Shown: positions 1 through 7,679 of the stretch, piece after piece | Numbering within the stretch: position 1 is the first letter of the stretch | Layout: each line of letters opens with the position of its first letter | Source: Pedobacter cryoconitis | Lineage (GTDB): Bacteria; Bacteroidota; Bacteroidia; Sphingobacteriales; Sphingobacteriaceae | Direction of reading: 5' to 3' | Length of the DNA: 64,000 nt | Assembly (NCBI RefSeq): GCF_003259615.1 | Contig: NZ_QLLR01000011.1 | Span: forward strand, 1-64,000 | Notes under the pieces: model-generated | Database searches by the model: none | What the model was told of the DNA's origin: nothing | What the model saw: only the letters and a program-made list of their open reading frames with translations | Translations under genes and position numbers: made by a program

Positions 1-294
1 GTTGAGTCCATAGATAAGCACATTCGCTTTATCCAAGGATTTCTCTAATTGCCTGATTCTAGCCTGAAGAGCTTTGGAATCTTTAACTTTGGGATCCATA
101 GGTAATAAAGATACAGCTCCTTTTTCTAATTTTTTCTTATAAATACTTACCCAATTGGTGAGCATATGGACACTGGGTAAATGGTGCATTTTTGCAACAG
201 CTTTGGCAGGTAGATTCTGATAAACTACCATAATAACTAGCTTTTCTCTAAAGGTTTTGGAGTAAGTTTTTGGCTCCGTTTCTAGTGCTTTCAT
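1..294 (-). CDS. IS3-family transposase OrfA, partial (runs off left edge)
   Basis: Reading the minus strand from an ATG at 294 gives 98 uninterrupted codons to the window edge. The product starts MKALETEPKTYSKTFREKLV and is basic. It carries a helix-turn-helix-like stretch (about residues 15-55, including the KAVAKMHHLPSVHMLTNWV-type segment). From about residue 77 it has a leucine-zipper-like heptad helix (LQARIRQLEKSLDKANVLI). This is the layout of OrfA of IS3/IS911-type elements, the DNA-binding half of the frameshift-made transposase. OrfB would lie to the left, outside the window. It sits beside a truncated AraC gene, which fits an insertion there. Family identity rests on architecture only; no DDE domain is visible. 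Confidence 0.75.
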   Translation of the reverse strand, partial: MKALETEPKTYSKTFREKLVIMVVYQNLPAKAVAKMHHLPSVHMLTNWVSIYKKKLEKGAVSLLPMDPKVKDSKALQARIRQLEKSLDKANVLIYGLN

Positions 295-311
295 TTGAGT
301 CAATTAACTCA
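1..311 (-). mobile_element. Right end of an IS3-like insertion sequence (partial)
   Basis: The transposase fragment at 1-294 lies within a few tens of bases of the AraC-type reading frame that resumes at 321, so an element end should lie between 295 and about 320. A short inverted repeat TGAGT-N6-ACTCA spans 296-311. The outer boundary TG...CA typical of IS3 ends could be at 311, but this is a guess. The far end and any target duplication are outside the window. Confidence 0.45.
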
Positions 312-320
312 AAACTGTAA

Positions 321-790
321 ACCTATATCCGTATAAGACCTCTTAATGATACTTATCCAAATCAGGAACATCCATCAAGTCATTATTTAACCTGGAACAG
401 AGGAAGAATTTTAAACGATTATTATATCATCTTCATTTCAAAAGGAAAAGGGGTTTATGGTTCTGCATTGACGGAACCTTTTGAAGTGGCAGCTGGAACC
501 TGTTTCTTTCTGCATCCGGGAGTTTTGCACCGTTATAAACCAGATCCGAATATCGGATGGGAAGAATACTGGGTAGGGTTTAATGGTTTTTATGTTCAGC
601 AACTTATGGCTAATGGATTTTTCGACAGCCGTGATCCATTTGTAGCTCTGGGAAGTTACCTATGGGATATTCATCATTCCGGAAAGCTTTTAAAGTGATA
701 ACAGGGCAATCACCTAATCAATACCATCTTAACCTGCGCCTGGGCAGGGCGAAAGATCTGCTGAGGACCACGGATATTAAATATCAATAA
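321..790 (+). pseudogene. AraC-family transcriptional regulator, broken remnant
   Basis: From 321, frame 3 encodes the cupin-like sensor domain of an AraC regulator (HYLTWNRGRILNDYY, then HPGVLHRYKPDPNIGWEEYW) without its N-terminus; a stop lies at 318-320. This frame ends at 696-698. A second frame from about 662 to 790 encodes the start of the AraC helix-turn-helix domain (MGYSSFRKAFKVITGQSPNQ, then LRLGRAKDLL) and ends at a TAA at 788-790, before the second HTH helix pair. So the gene has lost its start (IS side), most of the linker with a frame change near 655-665, and its C-terminal third. Family members are about 280-300 aa; under 160 codons remain. Intact relatives usually sense sugars and control polysaccharide or sugar-uptake loci. 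The remnant is very unlikely to be functional. Confidence 0.8.
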
Positions 791-991
791 ATTGCCGTTA
801 AGAACCAGCTTTTCAATTACACATCCCTTAGAATAACCAATAATGATAGAAAGTTTTTTATCGGGTACAGTGATTGTAATTATTTTAGCGGCAGGATCAT
901 GTTTAATGCCTTCAGTTTTTATTGTGGAAGAGAAACTTTCGTTTGAAATAAGGAACAGCAGTATAACGGATAATAATAAGCTTAGGATCAT
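710..991 (-). pseudogene. 5' fragment of an exported protein gene (remnant)
   Basis: The minus strand from an ATG at 991 encodes a clear signal peptide (MILSLLLSVILLFLISNESF) and then a mature start with IKHDPAAKIITITVPDKKL and a 'GCVIEKLVLNG' stretch. This resembles the beginning of large secreted Bacteroidota enzymes. Beyond about residue 70 (position ~785) the frame reads antisense through the AraC HTH remnant and stops at 710. The gene therefore appears truncated by the same deletion that cut the AraC gene. The enzyme family cannot be named from so little. A 93-aa protein could still be made and exported. Confidence 0.55.
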
Positions 992-1114
992 GTGGGAAAG
1001 TTGAAATATTATTGATTTATAAAGTCAAAAATATTGCAAATATGCACCAATGTGTTAGACCAACTTCGTGTTTTTTTTGTACTTTTTGATATATAACGGT
1101 TAAAAAGAATTTCA

Positions 1115-1510
1115 TTAGTCTTCGAAATATGTACTTGTTATATTAAAATGATAACGTGCTTGCAGTACTTTAAATCTCTCAACTTGTTCTGTCGTGAGCG
1201 AAGATAAGTTATCCTCCAGGGTATTCATTTTTTCATCTAGTTTTTGATTGAGTTTAATGATCGAAGCAATTTCTTTATTTTCTACCATCCCACTATCTGG
1301 AGGATTATCTACTTTATTGCCTATTTTTTCCAACTCATCTTTATAAATGCTGATGAGCCTATCACATTCATTTATTGCTTTATCAGCATTTCTGTTAGTA
1401 ATGAATTCATTTGCATCTAACTTTTGACGGGATACATTCAATGAATTTGAGTAACAGCCAATAAGGATCAGCGCAAATAACCCGACCATTAGCAATTTGG
1501 TTTTAATCAT
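1115..1510 (-). CDS. Small lipoprotein with coiled-coil, unknown function
   Basis: The 131-aa product begins with a lipoprotein signal peptide (MIKTKLLMVGLFALILIGC; lipobox LIGC, acylated Cys at residue 19), so it should be anchored in the outer or inner membrane. The mature part is hydrophilic, with heptad-like helices (KLDEKMNTLEDNLSSLTTEQ) suggesting a coiled coil. A Bacteroidota -7 element (TAAGTTTG on the minus strand, 1529-1536) lies 18 nt upstream of the ATG. It is a single gene between the remnant region and the susC gene, transcribed away from susC. No family recognised; could be a fast-evolving surface protein. Confidence 0.7.
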   Translation of the reverse strand: MIKTKLLMVGLFALILIGCYSNSLNVSRQKLDANEFITNRNADKAINECDRLISIYKDELEKIGNKVDNPPDSGMVENKEIASIIKLNQKLDEKMNTLEDNLSSLTTEQVERFKVLQARYHFNITSTYFED

Positions 1511-1528
1511 ATATAATCATTTGTAATA

Positions 1529-1536
1529 CAAACTTA
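1529..1536 (-). promoter_or_regulatory. Putative -7 promoter element (TAAGTTTG)
   Basis: An exact match to the Bacteroidota -7 consensus TAnnTTTG on the minus strand, 18 nt before the lipoprotein ATG at 1510. No convincing TTTG -33 box is seen. Confidence 0.4.
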
Positions 1537-1756
1537 GAACTGACACCGGCTAAGGGAAGATCGGATAAGACTTTAGTATATCCGAATAAGACCAGATGTA
1601 GGATTTGAGCAATTAAATCCTATTGAGGCAACACATGGTCCGATCAGACTATTCACGAATTAATAATAGCACGAATTTCACCATTCTAGACAACAAGTGG
1701 ATTTAGAGCCCGGTAATGTTTACTGCTGGTGATGATCTGCGACTAAAAACTAAGTT

Positions 1757-4700
1757 ATGAATAAAAAAAAACTACTCATTTTCTTTGTCTTTCTGCTGTT
1801 TGCCATACAGGTAAATGCGCAGGACAGGACAGTTACCGGAATGGTAACGTCTAAGGCAGACGGACTCCCATTACCCGGGGTCACAATTCGGGTTAAAGGT
1901 GAAAAACAAGGAGCAATGACTTCTGCAAATGGAAAGTTCTCTATTTCTGTTCCTAAAACTGCTACGACACTTGATATTACCTATATCGGGTATCTGATGC
2001 AAACTATTAACATACCCGCATCTGGTATCGTTAATGCTGCTTTAGTTGAAGATTCACAGCAGTTAGAACAAGTGGTTGTTACTGCGATGGGTATTTCGCG
2101 GAAAAAGAATGAGCTGCCTTTTGCTGCTCAGGAAGTGAAAGCCGAGGACATTACCAGAACAAGAGATAATAACCTGGTTAATTCTTTAGGTGGTAAGGTT
2201 GCTGGTTTGGACATCAAACGAAGCAATGCGATTGGTGGATCTACCAATGTGGTTATTCGTGGTGCAAAATCAATCTCTGGTAATAACCAGGCACTATTTG
2301 TGATTGATGGGGTTCCGGTTAGTAATGCTACAGCGAATACTACGAATCAAGCAAGTGGTCGCGCTGGTTATGATTATGGTAATGCGGCGGCAGATATTAA
2401 CCCTGATGATGTGGCTTCAATGACCGTACTGAAAGGCGCTGCTGCAACAGCCTTATATGGTTCAAGGGCAGCCAATGGGGTAATCATGATTACGACAAAA
2501 AAAGGAAGTAAAAATTCGACCAACATCACTGTAAATAGTGGGGTGACTTTTGGTCAGATCGACAAATCGACGTTTGCTAAGTATCAGAATGAGTATGGAC
2601 AAGGCGGAGCATCTCCGGTGGAGGATGGAGAAGGAAATGTTGTTCCAATACCTGGCTTTTGGTACAGAGATGTTTTTGGTAGCGGAAAAGTGATGACTCC
2701 TCAGTTTACTGCAGATGCATCTTACGGCCCAAGATTTGATCCTAGCTTAATGATCTATCAATGGTCTTCATTAGATCCGTTTTCTCCAAATTATGGAAAA
2801 GCTACACCATGGCAAGCTGCTGCAAATGGTCCTGAAACTTTTTATGAAACTGCTGTTACGTCTAATCAAAGTATTAGTATTGATGGTGGTAGCGAGAAAG
2901 GTACTTTTAAAATTGGGTATACACGCAATGATGAAAAAGGGGTTTTACCGAATAGTAAGATTACTAAAAACTTGTTCAATTTTGGTTCAACTTATAACAT
3001 TGCTAAAAACTTGACAGTAAATGCTTCTGCGAATTATTCAAAGATTGATGGTTTAGGACGTTATGGTACTGGCTATGATGGCTTGAATCCAAATCAAAGT
3101 TTCCGTCAATGGTGGAATGTTGGTGCTGATTTGAAAGAGCTGAAAGATGCTTATGACAGAAATCAAAAAAACATCAGCTGGAATTGGGGAGATGAGACGG
3201 GAACAAGTCCTATTTATGTTGACAATCCTTATTTTAGCCGATATCAGAACTATTCTACAGACACAAGAGATCACTTTTTTGGTAATGCTGGCCTGAATTA
3301 TAAGGTTAATGACTGGCTGGACATTATAGGCCGGGTATCTTATGACGGAACTTCTGATATTCAGGAGGAACGTATTGCCATTGGAAGTACTAATGTTTCA
3401 TCTTATTCCCGTATTAATGGAACTTTTGCTGAAACCAATTTCGACCTTTTACTGAACTTTAACAGGAAAATATCTGAAGATATTTCTTTCAAAGGATTAT
3501 TGGGTGCCAATTTACGCCGTAGCAAATTAACGAATATCAATGCCAGAACCAACGGCGGCTTGGTTGTGGCGAACTTGTATGCGCTATCAAATTCTATAAA
3601 CCCAATTATTGCGCCAATTGAACGTTATGAGACAAGGGCAGTAGATGGTTTATTTGCAAGCACAACTTTCGGTTATAAGGATCTGTTATTTTTAGATGCA
3701 ACAATTAGAAGAGATCAGTCAACAACGCTGCCTACAGACAGGAATTCGTTCTGGTATCCATCTGTGGCAGGAAGTTTTGCCTTTTCAAATTTGTTAAAAG
3801 AAGAAAAATGGCTGTCTTATGGTAAAGTACGGCTAAACTATGCAGAGGTTGGGAGTGATGCACCTCCGTTAAGTGTTTATGATACTTATACTAAACCTAC
3901 ACCAATTGGTTCTATACCGCAGTTCACTTTACCTAATATCAAAAACAATTCAGAGCTTAAACCTGAGCGTACTAAGAGTATGGAAGCTGGTTTGGAGACA
4001 GCATTTTTAAATAGCCGTTTAGGCTTTGATCTAACTGTATATAAGACAAATACGATAGATCAGATTACTCCAATACCAGTTACATCAGCTACCGGCTATA
4101 CCCAACTTTATGTTAATGCTGGTACAGTTGAAAACAAAGGGGTAGAGGTTTCTGCTTTCTTTATTCCAGTAAAAACACGGGATTTCTCCTGGACACTGAA
4201 TTTAAACTGGTCACTTAACCGAAGCAAAGTAACGGCTTTATATAACGACGTGACTAATATTCAGCTTCATACTTTACCATTACAGGGAGCAGTTTCTTAC
4301 AATGCTGCTTTGGGTCAGCCCTATGGTGTGATCCGTGGAACTGATTATGTATATAAAGATGGTAAGCCTGTTGTCAACGAGAATGGATATTATGCTGCCA
4401 CTGAAAGTTCTGCAGAGATTATTGGTAATCCTAATGCAGACTGGATGGGCGGTATTGGAAACACATTCAAGTACAAAAAACTTTCTTTGAATTTCCTGAT
4501 AGACATTCGCAAGGGTGGTGATTTATGGTCTTTAGATCAATGGTATGGACAAGGCTCTGGTTTGTACAAAAACACTGCGGGTCTTAATGATTTGGGCAAC
4601 CCGGTAAGGAATAGTTTGGCTAATGGGGGCGGAATTATTTTACCTGGAGTATTAGCTGATGGAACACCGAATAACAAGCGTATTGATGTTTCTAATCAGG

Positions 4701-5002
4701 GTAATGCTGCTTATGGTTATAGTAATAATCCTCCTCGTGCTTCGACTATTTATGATGCTGGTTATGTTAAACTTAGAGAATTAGCATTGACTTATTCTTT
4801 ACCTGAGAAGTGGATAAAAGGATTACGCGGTTTTAAAGGAATTGATGTTTCCTTGATTGGTCGTAATCTTTGGATCATTCATAAAAATGTGCCCGACGCA
4901 GATCCTGAAGATGGTTTAGGCTCTGGGAATGTACAGGGTTATCAAAGTGGTGCTTACCCGGCTGTAAGAACGGTAGGTTTCAATGTTAGATTTAAATTAT
5001 AA
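1757..5002 (+). CDS. SusC/RagA-family TonB-linked outer membrane receptor
   Basis: This 1081-aa outer-membrane receptor has a signal peptide (residues 1-22, ending VNAQ). A carboxypeptidase-regulatory-like beta-sandwich follows (about 25-110; VTGMVTSKADGLPLPGVTIR). Next come a TonB-interacting stretch and SusC signature (EQVVVTAMGI), the plug domain (about 120-245; VIRGAKSISGNNQALFVIDG) and a long beta-barrel ending in an aromatic-rich C-terminus (GFNVRFKL). SusC proteins import oligosaccharides or peptides using TonB energy, capped by a SusD lipoprotein. The susD-like gene starts 7 nt downstream, so the two form one transcript. No glycosidase, sigma/anti-sigma pair or intact AraC regulator lies next to it, so the substrate cannot be inferred. 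Length and domain order are normal for the family. Confidence 0.95.
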   Translation: MNKKKLLIFFVFLLFAIQVNAQDRTVTGMVTSKADGLPLPGVTIRVKGEKQGAMTSANGKFSISVPKTATTLDITYIGYLMQTINIPASGIVNAALVEDSQQLEQVVVTAMGISRKKNELPFAAQEVKAEDITRTRDNNLVNSLGGKVAGLDIKRSNAIGGSTNVVIRGAKSISGNNQALFVIDGVPVSNATANTTNQASGRAGYDYGNAAADINPDDVASMTVLKGAAATALYGSRAANGVIMITTKKGSKNSTNITVNSGVTFGQIDKSTFAKYQNEYGQGGASPVEDGEGNVVPIPGFWYRDVFGSGKVMTPQFTADASYGPRFDPSLMIYQWSSLDPFSPNYGKATPWQAAANGPETFYETAVTSNQSISIDGGSEKGTFKIGYTRNDEKGVLPNSKITKNLFNFGSTYNIAKNLTVNASANYSKIDGLGRYGTGYDGLNPNQSFRQWWNVGADLKELKDAYDRNQKNISWNWGDETGTSPIYVDNPYFSRYQNYSTDTRDHFFGNAGLNYKVNDWLDIIGRVSYDGTSDIQEERIAIGSTNVSSYSRINGTFAETNFDLLLNFNRKISEDISFKGLLGANLRRSKLTNINARTNGGLVVANLYALSNSINPIIAPIERYETRAVDGLFASTTFGYKDLLFLDATIRRDQSTTLPTDRNSFWYPSVAGSFAFSNLLKEEKWLSYGKVRLNYAEVGSDAPPLSVYDTYTKPTPIGSIPQFTLPNIKNNSELKPERTKSMEAGLETAFLNSRLGFDLTVYKTNTIDQITPIPVTSATGYTQLYVNAGTVENKGVEVSAFFIPVKTRDFSWTLNLNWSLNRSKVTALYNDVTNIQLHTLPLQGAVSYNAALGQPYGVIRGTDYVYKDGKPVVNENGYYAATESSAEIIGNPNADWMGGIGNTFKYKKLSLNFLIDIRKGGDLWSLDQWYGQGSGLYKNTAGLNDLGNPVRNSLANGGGIILPGVLADGTPNNKRIDVSNQGNAAYGYSNNPPRASTIYDAGYVKLRELALTYSLPEKWIKGLRGFKGIDVSLIGRNLWIIHKNVPDADPEDGLGSGNVQGYQSGAYPAVRTVGFNVRFKL

Positions 5003-5009
5003 GCGGATT

Positions 5010-6467
5010 ATGAAAAGAATATATATCATTTTAGTTGCAGCGGCATTCTTTAGCTCCTGTGCTAAGAATAAGAGTGATTACAATATAGATCAGAAGAATG
5101 CAACGGACGTTCCTGCGCCAACATTATTTACAGCAGCAGAGAAGAATATAGCTGACATTTTAACTACCCCAAGTGTAAATAGCAACGTGTTTCGTTTTTA
5201 TGTTCAGTATTGGACAGCTACGGATTATCTGGATGAGCCAAGATATAATCTAACAGCCAGGTCAATACCACAAAGTTTCTGGGTAACAATGTACAGGGAT
5301 GTAATCGCTAATTTAAGAGAATCTAAACGCCTTATTGCTGCTGACAAGTTAATTGATGCTGATGTGGCTGTTAATCAAACAGCACAGGCAGAAATACTGG
5401 AAATAATGGCCTGGTCTTCTTTGGTAAATACTTTTGGAAATGTGCCTTACACGGAGGCTATGGATATTGGTAATGTTCAGCCTAAGTATGATGACGCAGC
5501 AACGGTTTATGCCGATTTACTGGTACGTTTAGATGAGGCACTGGGCAAATTGAAAGTCTCGGCAGCTGGTTACGGTAATGCAGATTTAATGTATAATGGA
5601 GATGCGGCGAAGTGGGTTAAGTTTGGCAATTCTTTAAAGCTAAGATTAGGTTTGATTTTAGCGGATAAAGATCCTGCGAAAGCAAAAACTGCAATAGAAT
5701 TGGCGGCTGCAAATGTATTATCCAGCGCTGCTGATAATGCAAGGTTCCCTTATGTAGGTTCCCCACCAAATAATAATCCAATTGCAACGGCGGCTAATCC
5801 TGCTTTAACGAGCAGAAAGGATTATGTGGGAACGCAGTCTTTTATCAATAAATTGAATGCTTTGGAAGATCCGCGGCGTGCTGGATTTTTCACGAATAAA
5901 GACGGTCAGTATATTGGTGGGTATTATGGATTTTTCAATTCTTATTCGAATTATTCAACGATGTCTGCAAGGGTATCGGCTCTTAATTTTGAAGCGTTAT
6001 TAATGGACTATCCTGAAACTGAGTTTGCTTTGGCAGAAGCTGGTGCAAGAGGTTTTGCTGTTCCGGGAACTCCTCAGGAACATTATAACAAAGCTGTAAC
6101 GGCTTCGATTGAGTATTGGGGTGGAACTGCTGCAGAAGCGGCTACTTATCTTGCCCGTCCTGATGTTGCTTATAGTACGGCTTCGGCTGATTTTAAGGAA
6201 ACGATTGGTACTCAAAAATGGATTGCTTTATATAACAGGGGGTATGAGAGCTGGACGGAGTGGAGAAGACTTGATTTCCCTAAGCTTGATCCGCCAAGTT
6301 CGGCAAATGCTCCTGAAGGGCAATCTGCGCCTTCGGGTTTAACTATTCCTGTACGCTTAATTTATCCTATTAATGAGCAAACTTTAAACGGGGCAAACAG
6401 AGCGGCAGCAGCGGCGGCTATCGGCGGCGACCTTGCGGTTACTAAATTGTTCTGGGATGTAAAGTAA
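5010..6467 (+). CDS. SusD/RagB-like nutrient-binding lipoprotein
   Basis: The partner of the preceding SusC protein. I start it at the ATG at 5010 rather than an in-frame ATG at 4983 because only the former gives a proper lipoprotein signal (MKRIYIILVAAAFFSSC; Cys 17 lipidated). The 485-aa product carries SusD-like features: N-terminal NIDQKNATDVPAPTLFTAAE, helical TPR-like segments, ALGKLKVSAAGYGNADLMYN with the following WVKFGNSLKLRL stretch, and a C-terminal Y-P-x-N-E motif (RLIYPINEQTLNGAN). It matches the SusD-like_2 subgroup. It should sit on the cell surface as the lid of the SusC barrel. A strong terminator follows the stop, so the operon is just these two genes. Confidence 0.92.
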   Translation: MKRIYIILVAAAFFSSCAKNKSDYNIDQKNATDVPAPTLFTAAEKNIADILTTPSVNSNVFRFYVQYWTATDYLDEPRYNLTARSIPQSFWVTMYRDVIANLRESKRLIAADKLIDADVAVNQTAQAEILEIMAWSSLVNTFGNVPYTEAMDIGNVQPKYDDAATVYADLLVRLDEALGKLKVSAAGYGNADLMYNGDAAKWVKFGNSLKLRLGLILADKDPAKAKTAIELAAANVLSSAADNARFPYVGSPPNNNPIATAANPALTSRKDYVGTQSFINKLNALEDPRRAGFFTNKDGQYIGGYYGFFNSYSNYSTMSARVSALNFEALLMDYPETEFALAEAGARGFAVPGTPQEHYNKAVTASIEYWGGTAAEAATYLARPDVAYSTASADFKETIGTQKWIALYNRGYESWTEWRRLDFPKLDPPSSANAPEGQSAPSGLTIPVRLIYPINEQTLNGANRAAAAAAIGGDLAVTKLFWDVK

Positions 6468-6485
6468 CTGGATAGTTTATCAATG

Positions 6486-6524
6486 AAAAAGCCCTCAGTC
6501 TAAAATTTGACTGGGGGCTTTTTT
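6486..6524 (+). terminator. Rho-independent terminator of the susCD pair
   Basis: An inverted repeat AAGCCCTCAGTC / GACTGGGGGCTT with an 8-nt loop is followed by a run of six T (6519-6524), 19 nt after the susD stop. Confidence 0.85.
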
Positions 6525-6752
6525 ACGGTTTTGCGAAGTAGTCATTTCCTATAAAAAAACGGTTTTCATATTTTGACTTTATTTAGTGTAATAATTGGTA
6601 TTGATCACGATAACTGAGTTTCAGTTTATGAGCCCGCAAAGGTATTGGCATCAGAAATCAAAAAGTAACCAGTAAGGATTAATGTGGAACCGGAAAAGAC
6701 CAATTAACAAACACAATTTCAGACAACGCTCTTTTTTTATAAATTCGCCGAT

Positions 6753-7676
6753 ATGTATATTCCAAAATCTGGACTAAAGATTCTGTTAGTTATCACTATA
6801 TTATTTATTTCTTCTTTTACCAGTGCACAGGATATAGCGAAAGAGGCCATGTATTTGTCTTTTGATAATGCTTTTAAAGATATAACTGGTATTTCATCGT
6901 CTTTGCCGATCAGGTTATTTAAGATGAAAGGTGTAAAGAGGGTAATATTAAAGGGTACTGAGCATGTACCTGATGTACGTTCCGTTGTTATAGAGTTTAA
7001 CGATAAAGGGCAATGGATAAATATGAAAACGAATACGGTTGACGGTTCGCAAGTCTCTATTACAGCTTCTTACAAGGATGATAAACCATTTCAAATTATA
7101 ATTAGCAATAGAATAAGTGCCGATGATTTTATATATGGGTTTGAGTATTCGGGCGATCTGGTCAAGATAAAAACACTTAAAGGAAGATGGGTAAGGGATT
7201 TGGAGTACCAGCTGGTGGGTAAACAATTTTTAAATACGAAGCTTTATAGTGATACGGGTAAAATTGATGGCTCTGCTTCGCCCCGGAAAGCTGCTTTAAT
7301 AATGAGTTATAATGTATTCAGGGAAGATAAAAGGGCTATTTTAAAGGAAATCAATATCAATAAGGAGAAGTATTTTTCACCAAATGTAATCACCTATAGC
7401 AATACAGACTGGAGTTTACCATTTAATATCGAAAATAAATACGTTATCGTAGATGACCAGATTGCTGGAACTGATCAGTACTATTATGAAAATCCAGAAA
7501 AACTGGTCATCGAAAAAACGGAACTGGATGAAACTACACGTTTTGTATATGGGATTAAAGACGGGTTACCAGTTAGCCTTAGTTTGAGCAAACAGCCAAA
7601 TGAAAAATGGATTAAGGGAGCACCTGAATCAAATGTTAAAGTCAACAATTTTAGCTATGAATATTTTGAGCAGTAA
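6753..7676 (+). CDS. Exported protein, paralog 1 of a three-member unknown family
   Basis: The 307-aa product has a signal peptide (MYIPKSGLKILLVITILFI..., cut near SAQ|D). It is homologous by eye to the proteins at 11990 and 12824. Shared elements in order are A-M-Y-L-x-F near residue 33, LFKMKGVKRV, IEFNDKGQWI, SYKDDKP, the YSGD segment, TYSNTDWSLPF, a YYENPEKL-type segment, DGLPVSLSLS and a terminal SYEYF. The alternating hydrophobic/polar pattern suggests an all-beta periplasmic or surface protein. A near-consensus -7 element (TAAATTCG, 6740-6747) ends 5 nt before the ATG. Its 3' end is 3 nt from the convergent gene at 7680. No enzymatic motif recognised. Confidence 0.8.
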   Translation: MYIPKSGLKILLVITILFISSFTSAQDIAKEAMYLSFDNAFKDITGISSSLPIRLFKMKGVKRVILKGTEHVPDVRSVVIEFNDKGQWINMKTNTVDGSQVSITASYKDDKPFQIIISNRISADDFIYGFEYSGDLVKIKTLKGRWVRDLEYQLVGKQFLNTKLYSDTGKIDGSASPRKAALIMSYNVFREDKRAILKEININKEKYFSPNVITYSNTDWSLPFNIENKYVIVDDQIAGTDQYYYENPEKLVIEKTELDETTRFVYGIKDGLPVSLSLSKQPNEKWIKGAPESNVKVNNFSYEYFEQ

Positions 7677-7679
7677 AAT

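Noticed and set aside
4983-5012. Earlier ATG for the SusD-like gene overlapping the end of susC
   Set aside because: It would put nine charged and polar residues ahead of the lipoprotein signal peptide; the ATG at 5010 gives a proper signal.
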